Part shown: positions 12,750-24,612 of the stretch, in pieces | Position numbering within the stretch: the first letter of the stretch is position 1 | Layout: each line of letters begins with the position of its first letter | Assembly (NCBI RefSeq): GCF_002078875.1 | Contig: NC_034411.1 | Span: 1,047,410 to 1,111,409, forward strand | Direction of reading: 5' to 3' | Source: Numida meleagris | Taxonomy: Eukaryota; Chordata; Aves; Galliformes; Numididae | Length of the DNA stretch: 64,000 nt | Notes under the pieces: generated by a model | What the model was told of the DNA's origin: nothing | The model's database searches: none | What the model saw: the letters and a program-made list of their open reading frames with translations, nothing else | Program-made: the position numbers and the translations under genes

Positions 12750-14188
12750 GAATAATTTGCCTGAATCACAAAACCGGTTGTATTGTGCTCCATGTGCCCT
12801 TCACTCTTTTGAGATTGCCACAGAGTGGGTCTGCTTTTAACTCAACATCTCTCCATTCTGACAGTTTGAAAGCTAGCTGCTGGATTTATCCTGGAGCTCT
12901 TGTGGGCAGGCAGTGTCCTGCCACTTGGCTAACCAAGCACTGAGTGCATCCTGTTGCATGGCTAAAACATTGTGACTTTGTAATGTTTGTTACCACTTTG
13001 TAAAGGTTAGAAAACACACTGACCTTACCAGATGAGGTTCTTACCTACTTCTTATTTCTGAAAAGGGTTAACAAATTGGAATCTATAATACGTTGCTTCA
13101 GGGTTTCAAAGGAATCTATTGGATTTTGATATGCAACTTTTAAAAATCAGTCAAAGTGGTAAACTAAAGAAAAATCTATCTACAACCTGCATTGGTAAGA
13201 CTGAGCCTGAATTCTGGGGATCCACATTTGTGTCATGTGTATGTGTGGGTTTTACGGGGGGCAGGAGCAGAGGAATAATTTGAATGTCTGTTTCCTTCTT
13301 TTTGGACCTTCCCATGTAAGAGACCTTCCCCCTCTGTAGGAGCTCTAGATGTTACAGGCTATTTGTAGGTCATAACCAAGTGCAAGCTTTTTAGCAGAAA
13401 GGCATTTATAAAGTACAAGCTATTTAAATACATTGAAGCACGGCACAAAATGAAGTGTGTAAGATGATTTCTGATTTTCCCTTTGGACAGAAGCCTAGTG
13501 GTATCTGGAAGAGCTTCTGTGCTTTCTAACCAAGTCTTTAGGTATCATCTTTACGCTCTGGTAGGGTGGAGCTGACTGCAGCAGCACAAGTTCACCATTG
13601 CTCTATGTCTTACTGACTCTGTTGTTACCATAGGCTGGGCTTGCTGCTGCCAGGTCCTCTGTTATGGATCAGGCTGTAAAAAGGTGTGTATGTCTCTGGA
13701 TGGAGCAGGGTAGCAAACTGTGAGAGGGTTTCCACATAGTGTTTCTGGTTGCTTGCTGAGGCTTTTGCTTCACCATGAAGGTTGCCACTGAGTACTGCTG
13801 TTTGTGGTTATGCAGTCACAATATTTGTGAACAATTCTGCTTAGGTTAGTCTTGAACATACATGCATGCTTCTTGCATACTGTTATTTCAGTGTGATTTA
13901 TGGTAGGACATGCTGCAATTCTGCAGGCCGATGGAAAAAACACTGTTCTTTGCAAAAAGCTACCCTTATTTGGAGAACTGAAGTAGACAGGAGAGTAAAA
14001 CTGGGCTGAGCTCTGCTAGAGGGCTCACTGGCTGCTCCAGTGGGTCCAGCTGTCACTGTGCAGCATGTGGGACGTGTGCTGGAGTCCCACTGTAGGACCA
14101 GGAGTCTGCGCAGCTTTGCAGAGAGCAGGGATGTAGCCTTGCCTTTTTGCTGCTGTGGGATCTCAGCATCCTTCCCTAGCTCATCTCC

Positions 14189-14201
14189 TTTTTTTTTTTT
14201 T
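14189..14201 (+). repeat. poly-T tract (13 T)
   Basis: Plain homopolymer run with no retroelement next to it on either strand. Confidence 0.85.
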
Positions 14202-15031
14202 ACGTGGTGGCTGGCAGTGTTTGCACGTGGTGCATTTCTTCTGGTGCTGTAGAAAGTCTTTCTGTTGTGTGCATTCCACCTGCCAAAAAGGTATTTCTAA
14301 TGTAAGCACACCCCTGTAGGCCTTTCAAAGGGCAGACACCACACTGAGCCTGGGTCCTTTGAATCCCCACAGAAAAGAGTAGGCAGAGTGCATCACAAGT
14401 ATTAAAATAGTAAGATAGAGGACTTCAAAGTTAGTGTAGTGACTTGTTCTGGAGTATGAAGTGCTGAGTTCTCTTTTAAAAACCTTTAATCAGTACAGCG
14501 TTCATCACACAGATGTTAGCGGCAGTGCTAGAGCTCTCTAATTGTAATTTAAGTTATCCCTGCCTAAGGGCTTGCAATTAAATTATTAGACTGTTGCAGT
14601 GAGTCTATGGATCCTGGTTGCACCTTGTAAGGGGGTATTTTCTGGTATGATGAGAAACAGTGGTTTCTCCTGGGAAGCAAATGTACCATTATGCACTTAT
14701 TAGGTCCTTGATTAGATCCACTACCGATTAGCAAACAGACTTTGCAAGAGGAAATATTACAGTAGTTTTTGTCAGCTTCACAAAAAGCATTGCGCGATGA
14801 AGATGAAAACAAACCAAACCTAAGAGTAGCCACTAACTTTTGTGTTCAGTTTAAAACTTGCTCTTTTCAAACTGGTCGCACTGTCAACCCATAACTTACA
14901 GCGGAAAAAAATGCTGGGAATTCGTGCAGCTGCACAGAGATTTCTGAGTGCGTGTGTGTGCGTATTAAATCCACATGGCATGCAAACATGTGCTAAGCGC
15001 TCCTGCAAGCAATCTATACGTATGTAGACAT

Positions 15032-15055
15032 ATATACACACATTTATGTGTATAT
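15032..15055. repeat. AT-rich inverted repeat, 9-bp arms
   Basis: ATATACACA (15032-15040) and TGTGTATAT (15047-15055) are exact reverse complements separated by six bases. The surrounding sequence is alternating purine/pyrimidine (TATATACACACA type), so the symmetry is partly a by-product of simple-sequence composition. Confidence 0.75.
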
Positions 15056-15141
15056 TGATTCTAGAAACACAGATATATATTTATTCCAAAAAAGCGATGT
15101 TTTCATTTTGCTGAACAACTCACTGTATTTGTTTGCTTCAG

Positions 15142-15303
15142 AATTTCATTTCTGTTTATGGCGTGGGAGAGTCTGGAGACTCTTTTATCTGTCTCTCATC
15201 GCTAGGTTTGAAAATACCTAATGATGAAATACAGAAGCATGTGCTATCAGAATGCAGACATTTATTGAATCGGTTGTTACATTATTACTTTGCATCTTTT
15301 ACA
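15142..15303 (+). other. candidate internal protein-coding exon
   Basis: A strong acceptor (TGTATTTGTTTGCTTCAG, AG at 15140-15141) and a perfect donor (ACA followed by GTAAGT at 15304-15309) bound 162 bp. That is exactly 54 codons, with one frame fully open in phase 0 at both ends. The encoded segment starts NFISVYGVGESG, includes LGLKIPNDEIQKHV and ends HYYFASFT; I recognise no family. The in-frame stop lies upstream of the acceptor (15112-15114) and there is no in-frame ATG before the exon, as expected for an internal exon. Against it: the frame stays open for about 87 bp past the donor, no partner exon nearby is obvious, and a 54-codon open stretch is not rare by chance. It could be a real exon of a long-intron gene, a lncRNA exon or an accident. 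Confidence 0.22.
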
Positions 15304-15309
15304 GTAAGT

Positions 15310-18300
15310 GCCCGCCCGCGTAATTATTTCAAATTCACCTTTGGGTTTTTTTATACTTTTGAAAACAAAGACAGCGGCGGATTGTTTTGCTGAAGTGTAA
15401 AATGAGGATGGGTGTTCAGTTTCGCATTAAAACGTCTGATCGGTGAACTCTTTTTTCCTTTGGATGCTATTATTTGAATCGAGTTCATTTCCTATTCATC
15501 TTGACTTCATTAGTAAGTCCAGGAACATTCAGCTGCACAGTATTTAGCCTTTGCTTGCTGTGGAAGGTACTGAGAATGTAAGGAGATGTAGTACATTATA
15601 AATTGCCCTGCGCTGCTCAGCTCTCACTCTCTGCTCCAAATTCGTCCCTTCAGCTCGATTTCATTCAAATCAGTTAAGTTAAAGGTTAAAGGTTACTTGT
15701 TGCCCTCAGACATTTGAGAGAAGAGGAACTTCATCAGGAAATGCATCCTCCCAAGCTGTGTGTTATGTGTAGCACTAAAGACACAATGCTTTGCCAAAAT
15801 CAGGGTCCAATTGTTAGCCTGCCAGGAGCACGAGAACTATTCTTTAAGGAATTGAAACTGGAGCAGATTGCAGCAACTCTCTTCTATGGCGCTGGAAAAA
15901 GTCCTGCAAAGATATCAACAATTATTACTAATTTTTCAAGCGTTGACAGTGTGCTCAGTATGTTCAGAACATGTGTTGCTGCAGACTGAGCCAAGCACGA
16001 GGCCTCTAAGATCAGAAAGTAGCTTTTCCTTTCGGATCCCTCGAAGCACTCTGCCCACAGTTGTCTCCCAGCCCTTGAGAGCTGTCTGTGGGTAATAATG
16101 CATGTTGGCTTTGCTAAAATCCAGACCCTCTCTCTTCTACCATTGAAAGAATGCCTCTTAACTAACATTGAGCTTGTTAGTATCGGTAACTGCTCATTCA
16201 AACTTTTGCGAAGGGGCATGGGCAGCCCAGCAGCAATATGGCAGTACCCAACTGCTTATTATCCTTAATTATACCTGGATTGCACTTTTCGGATGTCAGT
16301 GGTTATTTGGCACTAATTATTGTTGTTGTCTATGGCATAATTGTTTTTTGAAAATAAGGAAAAATAAAGAAGCTTTCTGTGTCTGAGATCTTATTAATTC
16401 TGAGTCACCAAAGAGGGAAGGGACCTGGACAATGTACTTTGGTTTTAGGACACACTAGGGTATATAAATGCGCTCTGGCTTAGTCATTCTCTTTTTGAAG
16501 ACCTTCAGTGTGCTACTAGGAAAAGTAAATATATCATCTGTCAATGTCCTTTACAAGCACATAATTTAAGTCCATTAGAAAATTGTTCACAGTTGTTATT
16601 TGAGTGGTTTCCACACTGGTATCCTAATTAAATTGGATTATTCCAACATTTCAAACCATAGACCTTTTAGCTTGTAAACTGGATGAATTTTATTAAGGTA
16701 ATAATAGTCTTGAAATCATGGCACTAAAATTAATACTTTAAGGACAGTTGAATAGATTTTTACTACTTAGTATGGTACACGATTTACTGTTGCAGACCAA
16801 ACTAGTTCTTGTGATTGTTGAAATGGGGAATTTTTTTTGTTGCAGTTCTGTTTGCTCTCACCCTCGTAACTTCCCTAATCATTCATCTCTTGAGCTGAAA
16901 TTTTCTAAGCTCTACCAAGTTTCACAAAACCAATATGCCTTGAACCCAGTGCTGCCTGCCAATTAGACCTGTAAGCAACAATAATTCAGTTAAGAAACAT
17001 AGAATGCACTGCTAGTGCTGTGAATTGTAATCTCAAGAAACTGAGTAATTATTGCCTTAATTACAATGGAAATCATTTTTAATTGTTCTATATTCTGAAT
17101 TTGACTGTATGAGCACTCCCTTGAAAGTCTGTGGTTTCTGTTTGCATGGAATTGTGTGCATGCATCAAGCAGATGCAAGCAGAGATGCAAGGCCTGAATC
17201 ACATGTGTTCCTTTGCTTACTCCATGCTATTGAATTCAGCCTCTCTCACTGTGCCATCACTTGCATTAGCGACGTGTTATAGCTTTTGGGAAGGGAAGTG
17301 GAAAAGAAATTTAGATTTCTGCATTCTGTCATTGGTGTGGGTTTGGCATTAATGGGGTGAGTCCATCAGCTGTGCACAGGCTTTGCGCAGCACAACTTTG
17401 CTATCATGGGTTCTGGAGGAGAGAAAGGCAGTGTCTGGCTTGGGATTTGACATGTGCTTTTTCTTGTGATGTGAAGAAGTTTTGTGCTTGCTGCACATTT
17501 GCAAGTAGCACTGGTGCCTGGTGAAACATTGGGTTCAGGCTGCACTTCCTTTGTTCTTATGATGTGTATTGGTGAAGGGATATCTCATCAAAGCTTCGCT
17601 AAGGAAACCTCTGGAAGTCTTGGGGGAATTGACATTTATAGGTTATATTAATAAGACCTCGTGAGAAAAGTGTCCTGCAAAATGAAAATGCTTTTAGAAA
17701 ACAGACAAATTTAATGATGGTGGGAGGTGAATGTGAATATCATCATTTCAAGGGATCTGTCTGCACCATCACACTCTTTTTTGGACGAAAAATGTATTTC
17801 ATGTTAGAAAACAAGCAGAATTTGCAGTAATGTTAATCTCAGATGTCTTTCTACATAATTTTCCATGATATACATTTTCAGGAAATAGTTCATGAATTTA
17901 AACTGTTTGTACTTTTGGAATGCCAAACCACTTTTTAACTTTGGCCATGGACTTTGAAGAAAGTAATTACATATTTTTTGCCATATGCAGAAGCTAGAAG
18001 GTTATACTGCTGCTTCTCTTGATAGAATACTTAGGTATGGGTAGTCTGAAATAACCTACATTACTAGTTGTATGCTGACTAAAGTAGAGGAAGGTAATTA
18101 GAAGTAAAGTCTTCTTTTTGTGTGTAATTTGTTTTAATTCTTCAAATACATTCTTTTGTGCAGTCTTTTTTTTTATAACTGAAAATCTTAACTTTGGTCC
18201 ATTCTGTATTCTTGTTTCTCTTCCAAATGTATCCTTCCTTCTCCATCCTCTTCAGAATAATTTAGTAGATTTTCTTATTTGGAGAAAAAAATGCTTGTCC

Positions 18301-18329
18301 TGACTGAAACAGAATAATGTTACCAATGC
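15310..18329. other. unique non-coding DNA, no gene seen
   Basis: Includes a 91-codon plus frame at 15714-15989 and an overlapping 111-codon minus frame at 15884-16219, neither recognisable. A GTGAGT donor-like site at 17358 lies just after a plus frame that already terminates at 17352. An imperfect AGCAGATGCA duplication lies at about 17167-17190. No dispersed repeat was recognised. Confidence 0.55.
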
Positions 18330-18348
18330 TTTTTTTTTTTAAAAAAAA
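18330..18348. repeat. T11-A8 self-complementary homopolymer run
   Basis: Eleven T followed directly by eight A, a simple low-complexity block with two-fold symmetry. Confidence 0.85.
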
Positions 18349-21300
18349 TCCCAGCATTATTTAAATTATTAATAAGCTCTTATCTAATGTCTAAAGCAAT
18401 CATTTTGAAATTAATTTTATGAAGTATGATGGACCAGGAGAAAGAGAACAAAGAAGGTCAATGTGTTGAACTGTCCTGTTTAGGGAACTCATGTATCTGA
18501 TAGAGTGTGGCCTTGATATAGCGTGTATACTTTGTGAGACAAGGCCAAATGATCTCAGTGGTAGGGAAACAAAATCTCTTGTTGGATGTCCTTACAAAAG
18601 TTAGAATTAAACTCCAGTGTTAGACTTCCAGTGTGCAGTAGCATCCTGCCTGTGGCTTGCAAAAAGCTTGCTAGTGTTCTGTCCATCATACATTTGTGTT
18701 ATGCATCATACCAAAGTTTTGCCTATGGTTATGCTGAAATACCAATGCAAGTATTATTTAAGGGTGCTTTGTTCTGTTTAGCCCATTTTGAGAGAAATTT
18801 CTGTGTGTATTTGAATCATTCACTAAGTCATAGCTGGAGAGAATTGGGCCTTTCAGCATGGAGCCCAAAGGAAGTGTGCCAAAGTGTGCCCAGACATTAC
18901 ATTGTCTGAGAAATGTCAAATTCTGTCATTTCTATTATCTGTTGTTCAGAACTACACTGAAAGGGATGACTTTTCCAAAGTACTTTTCCATCCTGAACTT
19001 CCTGTCTTCTATGTTTTTGAAGTCCTTAGCACACTGACTTACAGCCCTGGACATATGGGAGAACCACAAGCTTGTAATTCCTCGGGGATGAGGAGCGAAC
19101 AAATATCTACAGTGTACTGCTGCTCGCGTTGCCTGGTTTATAAGGGTAACAAACATAAAGATATTTTCCTAACCTTCTTTTTCCAATAAAACTGGTAACA
19201 ATAATGTATGATCAAAATCTGAATCAACCTACTAAATTTACCAGCAAATTTTGTTGAGTGTCTGAAGCACCTTGTGTTATTGCTTAGACTTTCTGGTGAG
19301 TTATCAGTAGTGCTGAGAAGAGGTAATAAATTCATTTATTCTGATAACTCCCAATCCTTGAATTCACCACAGTCTCAATCTGGCGAGACTAGTGTATAAT
19401 GAAGCCTCTTGGGCAGAAGGGCAAGCGAGGTGTCCCTTCTGCCCTTCACAGTGAGAAGAGTAAGATTTTGCTGTCGTTCCTCAGTATTTCTCTACCTGGC
19501 TTAACGTTTCTCAAAGCATAGTAGAGGCCTGTGCCGAACCCCACACTGCTCTGCGTAGATAATTTGTATTCCTCTGTTATAGCTCTACACTAATGTCCAG
19601 CCACAGAAGTAGAGGAATATTACACTTCTGTTGTCCTGAGACAGGCTCTTAAGTATTTTCTTTCTTAGATGAGTAGAGAATTTCCCTCTATGCCCACTGA
19701 GACAAACAGAGATAGGAGCCTACACGGGAGAGAAAGGAGAGCAGGGACAGGCATGGAGGCAAGGCCGTGCCGTGGAAGCAAGGGAGCAGGGCCCTCAGCC
19801 AGCCACACACTAATCAGGCTCTGTTTTCCCTACGTCTTCTGAGACTGTTGCTAGCCCTAGAAAGGCTACGGACTTAGTGGAAGGACTGAGGTTTTGCAAC
19901 TCACTGTGCTTTAGGCTCAGAAGACCGCAGTGGCTGCTCAGCCCGGTCCTGGGACCACGGCATCCTGTGGAAATCCAAATCCATTACAATATACTGTGCT
20001 TCCAGACCCTCAGCTAGACAGGAATTTCACTACCTAGTTTATTCCTTCAAAAAATCATCGCATGGTTCCTGACTCTGGGGAATGATGATGGGACCACAGC
20101 CTCGTCACAGGCAACCTGAGGGATTTGTTTGGTAAGGCCTTTTTAGATGGAGTTTACTTTTGTCTTTAGATCAGCAAAACTTTCATTAAAGCTTCCTAGG
20201 GCTCCAAGTCTTCCACTGTGTGACCCAAAATGAAAGCATATTTCAGGTAGACATGGTGGCATCAGCCACCAGTATTCCTCTGCTGGTTGGTGGATTGAAG
20301 TAATTTTTTTTTCACTCATGCACACACCTACATACTAACACATATTTGAATTTCTTCTGGCGTAGGCAGAAAGAAAGAGTTCTGTTTGGTCATTATGGGG
20401 TGAAAATAAGCACATCTGCTCTTTTGGTTTTCTGATACTTCAGATTCCCTTAGCAATTTGCAGTGCCTGTTGCAGAACAGGAACTCCCCCAGGGGTATGA
20501 ATTATTCCGGACCAGTATTTGTTATTCATAGCTTCATCTGAGCTAGTGGTACTTAGTGTCCTAAGCTGATGTTTTGTTTGGTCAGTGGGTTGTTCTAAAT
20601 ACTTGAATGCTGAACTAAGCCATTGCCCCTGAAGTTTGGAGTTTTCTTGCTTGACTTTGAATTACTCCTCTCTTCTTCTAGAGATTTGGAGCCTCAAGAG
20701 TGTGTTCAGTGTTGGAACATCCATGTTCCTAAAGTTTTTAGCCCAGACAAGCAACTTGCCTTGATATTCAGGTTCTTCCTGCTCAGTCAGGGACTGTCCT
20801 AGGTTTTTATCAGCCATTTATATCCTTTGAAATACGGTCTTGATACCTGCTTATTTTCCTGTTACAAGTGCATTTCTTCAGTTCTCTTTTATAGCCCTAC
20901 CATTTCCTCTATCACCGTGAAAAAATTTTGTTCCTCAGAATTTGTGTTAAAAAGATGTGGTTTTTTTGGTTTTTTGTTTTTTTAACTTTTCTTGAAAGTT
21001 TTAGCTTTTGCAGCTGGTGTGTACACATACAAGATTTAAGTTTTTGTGCTCTTAGTACTGGATGATCTTCAGGATTCAGACTGAAACAACAGCAACAGCA
21101 AAACATGATAAGGATGCACATATTTTAGCATCCTATTCAGACTCCTTTACTGTTATGTTATACATCATGAGATGCTTTGGAGTTTTCACTGGGAATAAGG
21201 TTAGAATGGAGCCATGGTTCTTGGTATCAGAATATGAACAAGCTCTCGTCTTCCCTCTCCATTATGTGTTCAGTAATTTTGCTCTTGGCTTCTTGTTTTA

Positions 21301-21830
21301 ATTTCTTCAACTTTCTTCCTACCGCAGTATTTTCTACAGATTCTCCTGACCTTTAAGTACAGCAGTTTCATTTTACAGCAACCTTGTTTTGTTTTTAGGA
21401 CTTAATAACCTACTTCTAACTATTAATTTTTTGATAAAACATATTTCTTAAAGTAATACTATTGCATGCCAGTGTATTAATTTTTCTTTTTTCTAGTGCA
21501 AAAAAAAACCCTGCAAACCAAAACCCCCACTCCGCACCCCTAACTTCCATCTCACTGCTCTTGTGATATTTCCCTAACCTTCTCCATGACTATAAAATGA
21601 CAAATTTTGTCTGCTGAACTTTAGAAACTACTGCAAAACACCAGGAGAACATTTCTAATTCTTTTTTTTTTTTCCATTTATTTACTTTTTTAGAATCAGT
21701 GGACTGTATATAATATGCACGTGGCATTCGTCTGAATAATGATTTATTCTCCAGTTCCATCTGCATATCTGATTTAATTATTCTCATAAAAAAGGAAGGC
21801 ACAGGAGAAGTTATCTTAACAAGTTAAGTT
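18349..21830. other. unique non-coding DNA, no gene seen
   Basis: Frames of 60-107 codons only, none recognisable. Contains a perfect 11-bp hairpin at 19411-19444 and a T-rich stretch at about 20958-20985. No CR1 or LTR signature. Confidence 0.55.
19411..19444. repeat. perfect 11-bp hairpin, 12-base loop
   Basis: GGGCAGAAGGG (19411-19421) pairs exactly with CCCTTCTGCCC (19434-19444). The stem is GC-rich and does not extend into the flanks, so it is too short for a typical microRNA precursor. It is not followed by a T-run, so it does not look like an RNA polymerase III terminator structure either. Confidence 0.8.
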
Positions 21831-23640
21831 TTCCCTCGCAGAAGAAGCATTTTCCCCCCGCTGCCCTTTTAAATAGTTCTTTCATATCCCCTGATGCACA
21901 GCAGGGGGAATGGCATTTGCCATCCCGCGACAAAACGAGTTTGTGCTCCCGTGTATGCAAAGCTGGTCCAAATGTGAATTAGCTCGAGTTGTATTGTGTT
22001 TCTTATACTAATATAATATTGTTCTAGTGCTTGCCCCTGATTAAAGAAATACATAAATAAATAATTTATAATTTAATTAATAAGGTATAATATGCAAAGC
22101 ACAGTAATTTCAAACAGCTTGTAATGTCTCTAATGCACTTTCAATTTTTTATTTTACATAAGGGCTATATTCATTATGTGGTTATGATAAACATACTAAT
22201 GAATTTTATTACAGGAACAAATTTAAACATGTAAATGAGATCAAATAGTATTAAAATGCAAACGATGGTGAAACTTATTACAAACTAACCTTGCCAACAT
22301 ACATGGAGTGATGTTACGGAAAGGACTCCGGGAAGTTGCATACTTGATAGAAAGTCAGCACAGTCGTCTTACAAAGTCACCGAACATAAGAATTCATGAA
22401 CCCTTCGTTTTTAGTATGGAATCAAGTCTCTTGAACAAAAAAAGTTAACTAGAACCCTGGGTTTACACGTAACTGGGTGACAATTAAAATCCCTTTTCTT
22501 GTTCCAGTGAACAGTAATCTGTGCATAATTACATTCAAATGAGATATTAGCATTTTTTGTGCTTACTCTTTGTTAATTGCAGAGTTCACTCACCATGGTA
22601 ATGCTTTTGATAGAATCAAGCAACCTTACTGACCTGATGCTGCAAGGCATGTTTGGAAATTCTGCTGTATTCTTCTTTTTTTTTTATTATTTTTTTTTTA
22701 TTTTGGCATTTTGAGGAGTCCTGCTGCTTTTATTACATTCCTGACACTTTTGTTAATAAATCATTGCAAAGTTAATGAAAATTGCATTCAGGCATATCCA
22801 AAATAATTGTGTCCTTTGTCATGCTAATAAATTGAAAGATGTTGATCCAATGGGTGAATGCATGCCCATTATGGTGAAGTTTGTGATACGTGTGCCTGTT
22901 GCGCTTGTAGTTTCTGACTTGGCATATCATTCCATGTAGAAATTTGCGAGGAAAACAAAAGTCAATATGTTTTATTTCAAAAGTTATGCAACCTGCCTCT
23001 TAATTATCTTGGAAAGTGGGGAAGAATTAAAATGTTTATATTAAGAAGTACAGTCACTGTATTATCTGCAGGAATCGGCAATTGCCTTACACCAGAATAT
23101 ATTCTGTGATGAAAACAATTAAATATCTCTTTCTTCTTCCTTTTGAACTTTCATGCTTATTAAGCCCAGATAATAAATGATAGAAAAAAATTAAACCTTG
23201 CTTTCATACAAAGCTGTGGTGCGTGTGAAGGGAAATAATGTCACAGTTTTGCTTATTTTTTTGGAGAGGAGAGGAGTGGTAATTTTCGTTTTAATCTCCA
23301 TTCCAGATAAAAGCTGGAATGGAAAAATGCAGACGGGATTAAATTCTGCATTTGCTTTCATTGTGTTTTAAGGAGTGACTTCGGCTGCTCAATATCAATT
23401 ATAAGCGTCACACTGATAAAAATTGATTTAGATTTTTGGTGCAGGTCATTTCTTTCGTATCTTATAACCTAACAAAAAAATAAGGTTAAGACAAAATGTT
23501 AGGGAAATGAATAGCTGGAAAATTCATATTTCATCATACAATATTTGAGTAAAAAAGATGTTGATACTCTAAAAACCATAGGTAATTTTAGTCAAGAGTA
23601 TTTAATTTATGCACTGGCCCATCACGCTTGTTTTAGGTGG
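21831..23640. promoter_or_regulatory. AT-rich block resembling a conserved non-coding enhancer
   Basis: About 1.8 kb with no reading frame over 60 codons, no repeats and a high density of homeodomain-type TAAT/ATTA cores, for example around 22055-22090. Two octamer-like ATGCAAA sites lie at 22092-22098 and 22257-22263. This texture is typical of vertebrate developmental enhancers in gene deserts. Conservation itself cannot be seen from a single sequence, so the assignment rests on composition and motif density alone. AT-rich neutral DNA is the alternative. Confidence 0.25.
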
Positions 23641-23824
23641 GTATTTATTCTGCTACTCAATCAAATCGCGTAGTTTCCATAACAACTGCCACATCAGATG
23701 TAACGTGCAGGATGCTGTTTGAATTAGTGGATGTTTGAAAGATGTGTTTTTGTTGTGTTGTTTGAATACGTATTCCTCCTCTTCTGTTTAAAAGAATGGT
23801 TCATTGGTAAAGGCAGCTGACATC

Positions 23825-23840
23825 TTTTTTTTTTTTTTTT
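23825..23840 (+). repeat. poly-T tract (16 T)
   Basis: Plain homopolymer. Confidence 0.85.
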
Positions 23841-24601
23841 AAGTTACTCACGTACGGCTTATCATAAAGAAGGACACGAAGTGTTTTAAAACACTGTCTG
23901 CAAAAATGAAAAACTGAAAAATTTCAGCTCTTTAACGTGGTACTCTTAAGGTACTCCTTTTTACAGACGAAGCTCACTGACCTCAGTGGAGGCATGGGCA
24001 TGCCACGAGGGTGAAAAACAGCTAAGAGAAGGTTTTATGTTTTGGGGACTTAAAAGATGTCTTTCAGAATGAGCTGGGAAAAGAGGTATGTGTTGTGGTA
24101 TCGGCACCATCCTCAGAGAATTAGCGCTTTGGGTAAAATCTGTGACTTCAGAAAGTGAAAAGAAAGTTTCCCCGAGAGCAACAGTCGCAAATGGTGTGAT
24201 TTTTCTTCTGAATCATTTGATGAAGCATTTGGTCGGTGATGAAGACTGGAGGTGGAATTAAGTGAGGTTGTAGTCTGATCCAGTTTTAGAGGTGTGTTTC
24301 AGACCTCTGTGTCCGCAGCAGTGCCATTTACTCCATTGACAGCACGTTTATAAATCTTAGAAACATGAAATTATTAGGCAATCGGAACAGAATGGTGAAG
24401 CAGCTCAGTTTCAAAGCAGGGTGAAGGAATGTCTCATCGCTCCTTTTTATTTGTGAACATTTTTTCTGTATGACAGAAATGGATGGGCTCCTTCCCTTCT
24501 AAATAGCCTCAGTGAAGTTGCACCTTGACTAGAAATAGATATCAAGTACTGCATGTGTATCAGGGTATTGACCAGGTCAACTCACCTGCCAAATTTAGAC
24601 T

Positions 24602-24612
24602 GGGGGGGGGGG
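24602..24612 (+). repeat. poly-G tract (11 G)
   Basis: Uninterrupted run of eleven G in otherwise mixed sequence. G-runs of this length are uncommon in AT-rich vertebrate DNA and tend to be polymorphic in length. Confidence 0.9.

Larger units (their letters stand above)
12072..15020. other. unique non-coding DNA after CR1
   Basis: No recognised gene or dispersed repeat. Contains the weak exon-like interval 12345-12456, the hairpin-flanked tandem repeat at 12695-12749, a 13-T run at 14189-14201, and scattered short frames without any familiar domain. Confidence 0.55.

Noticed and set aside
15032..15055. Inverted repeat as a structured RNA element
   Set aside because: Symmetry is largely explained by alternating TA/CA simple sequence.
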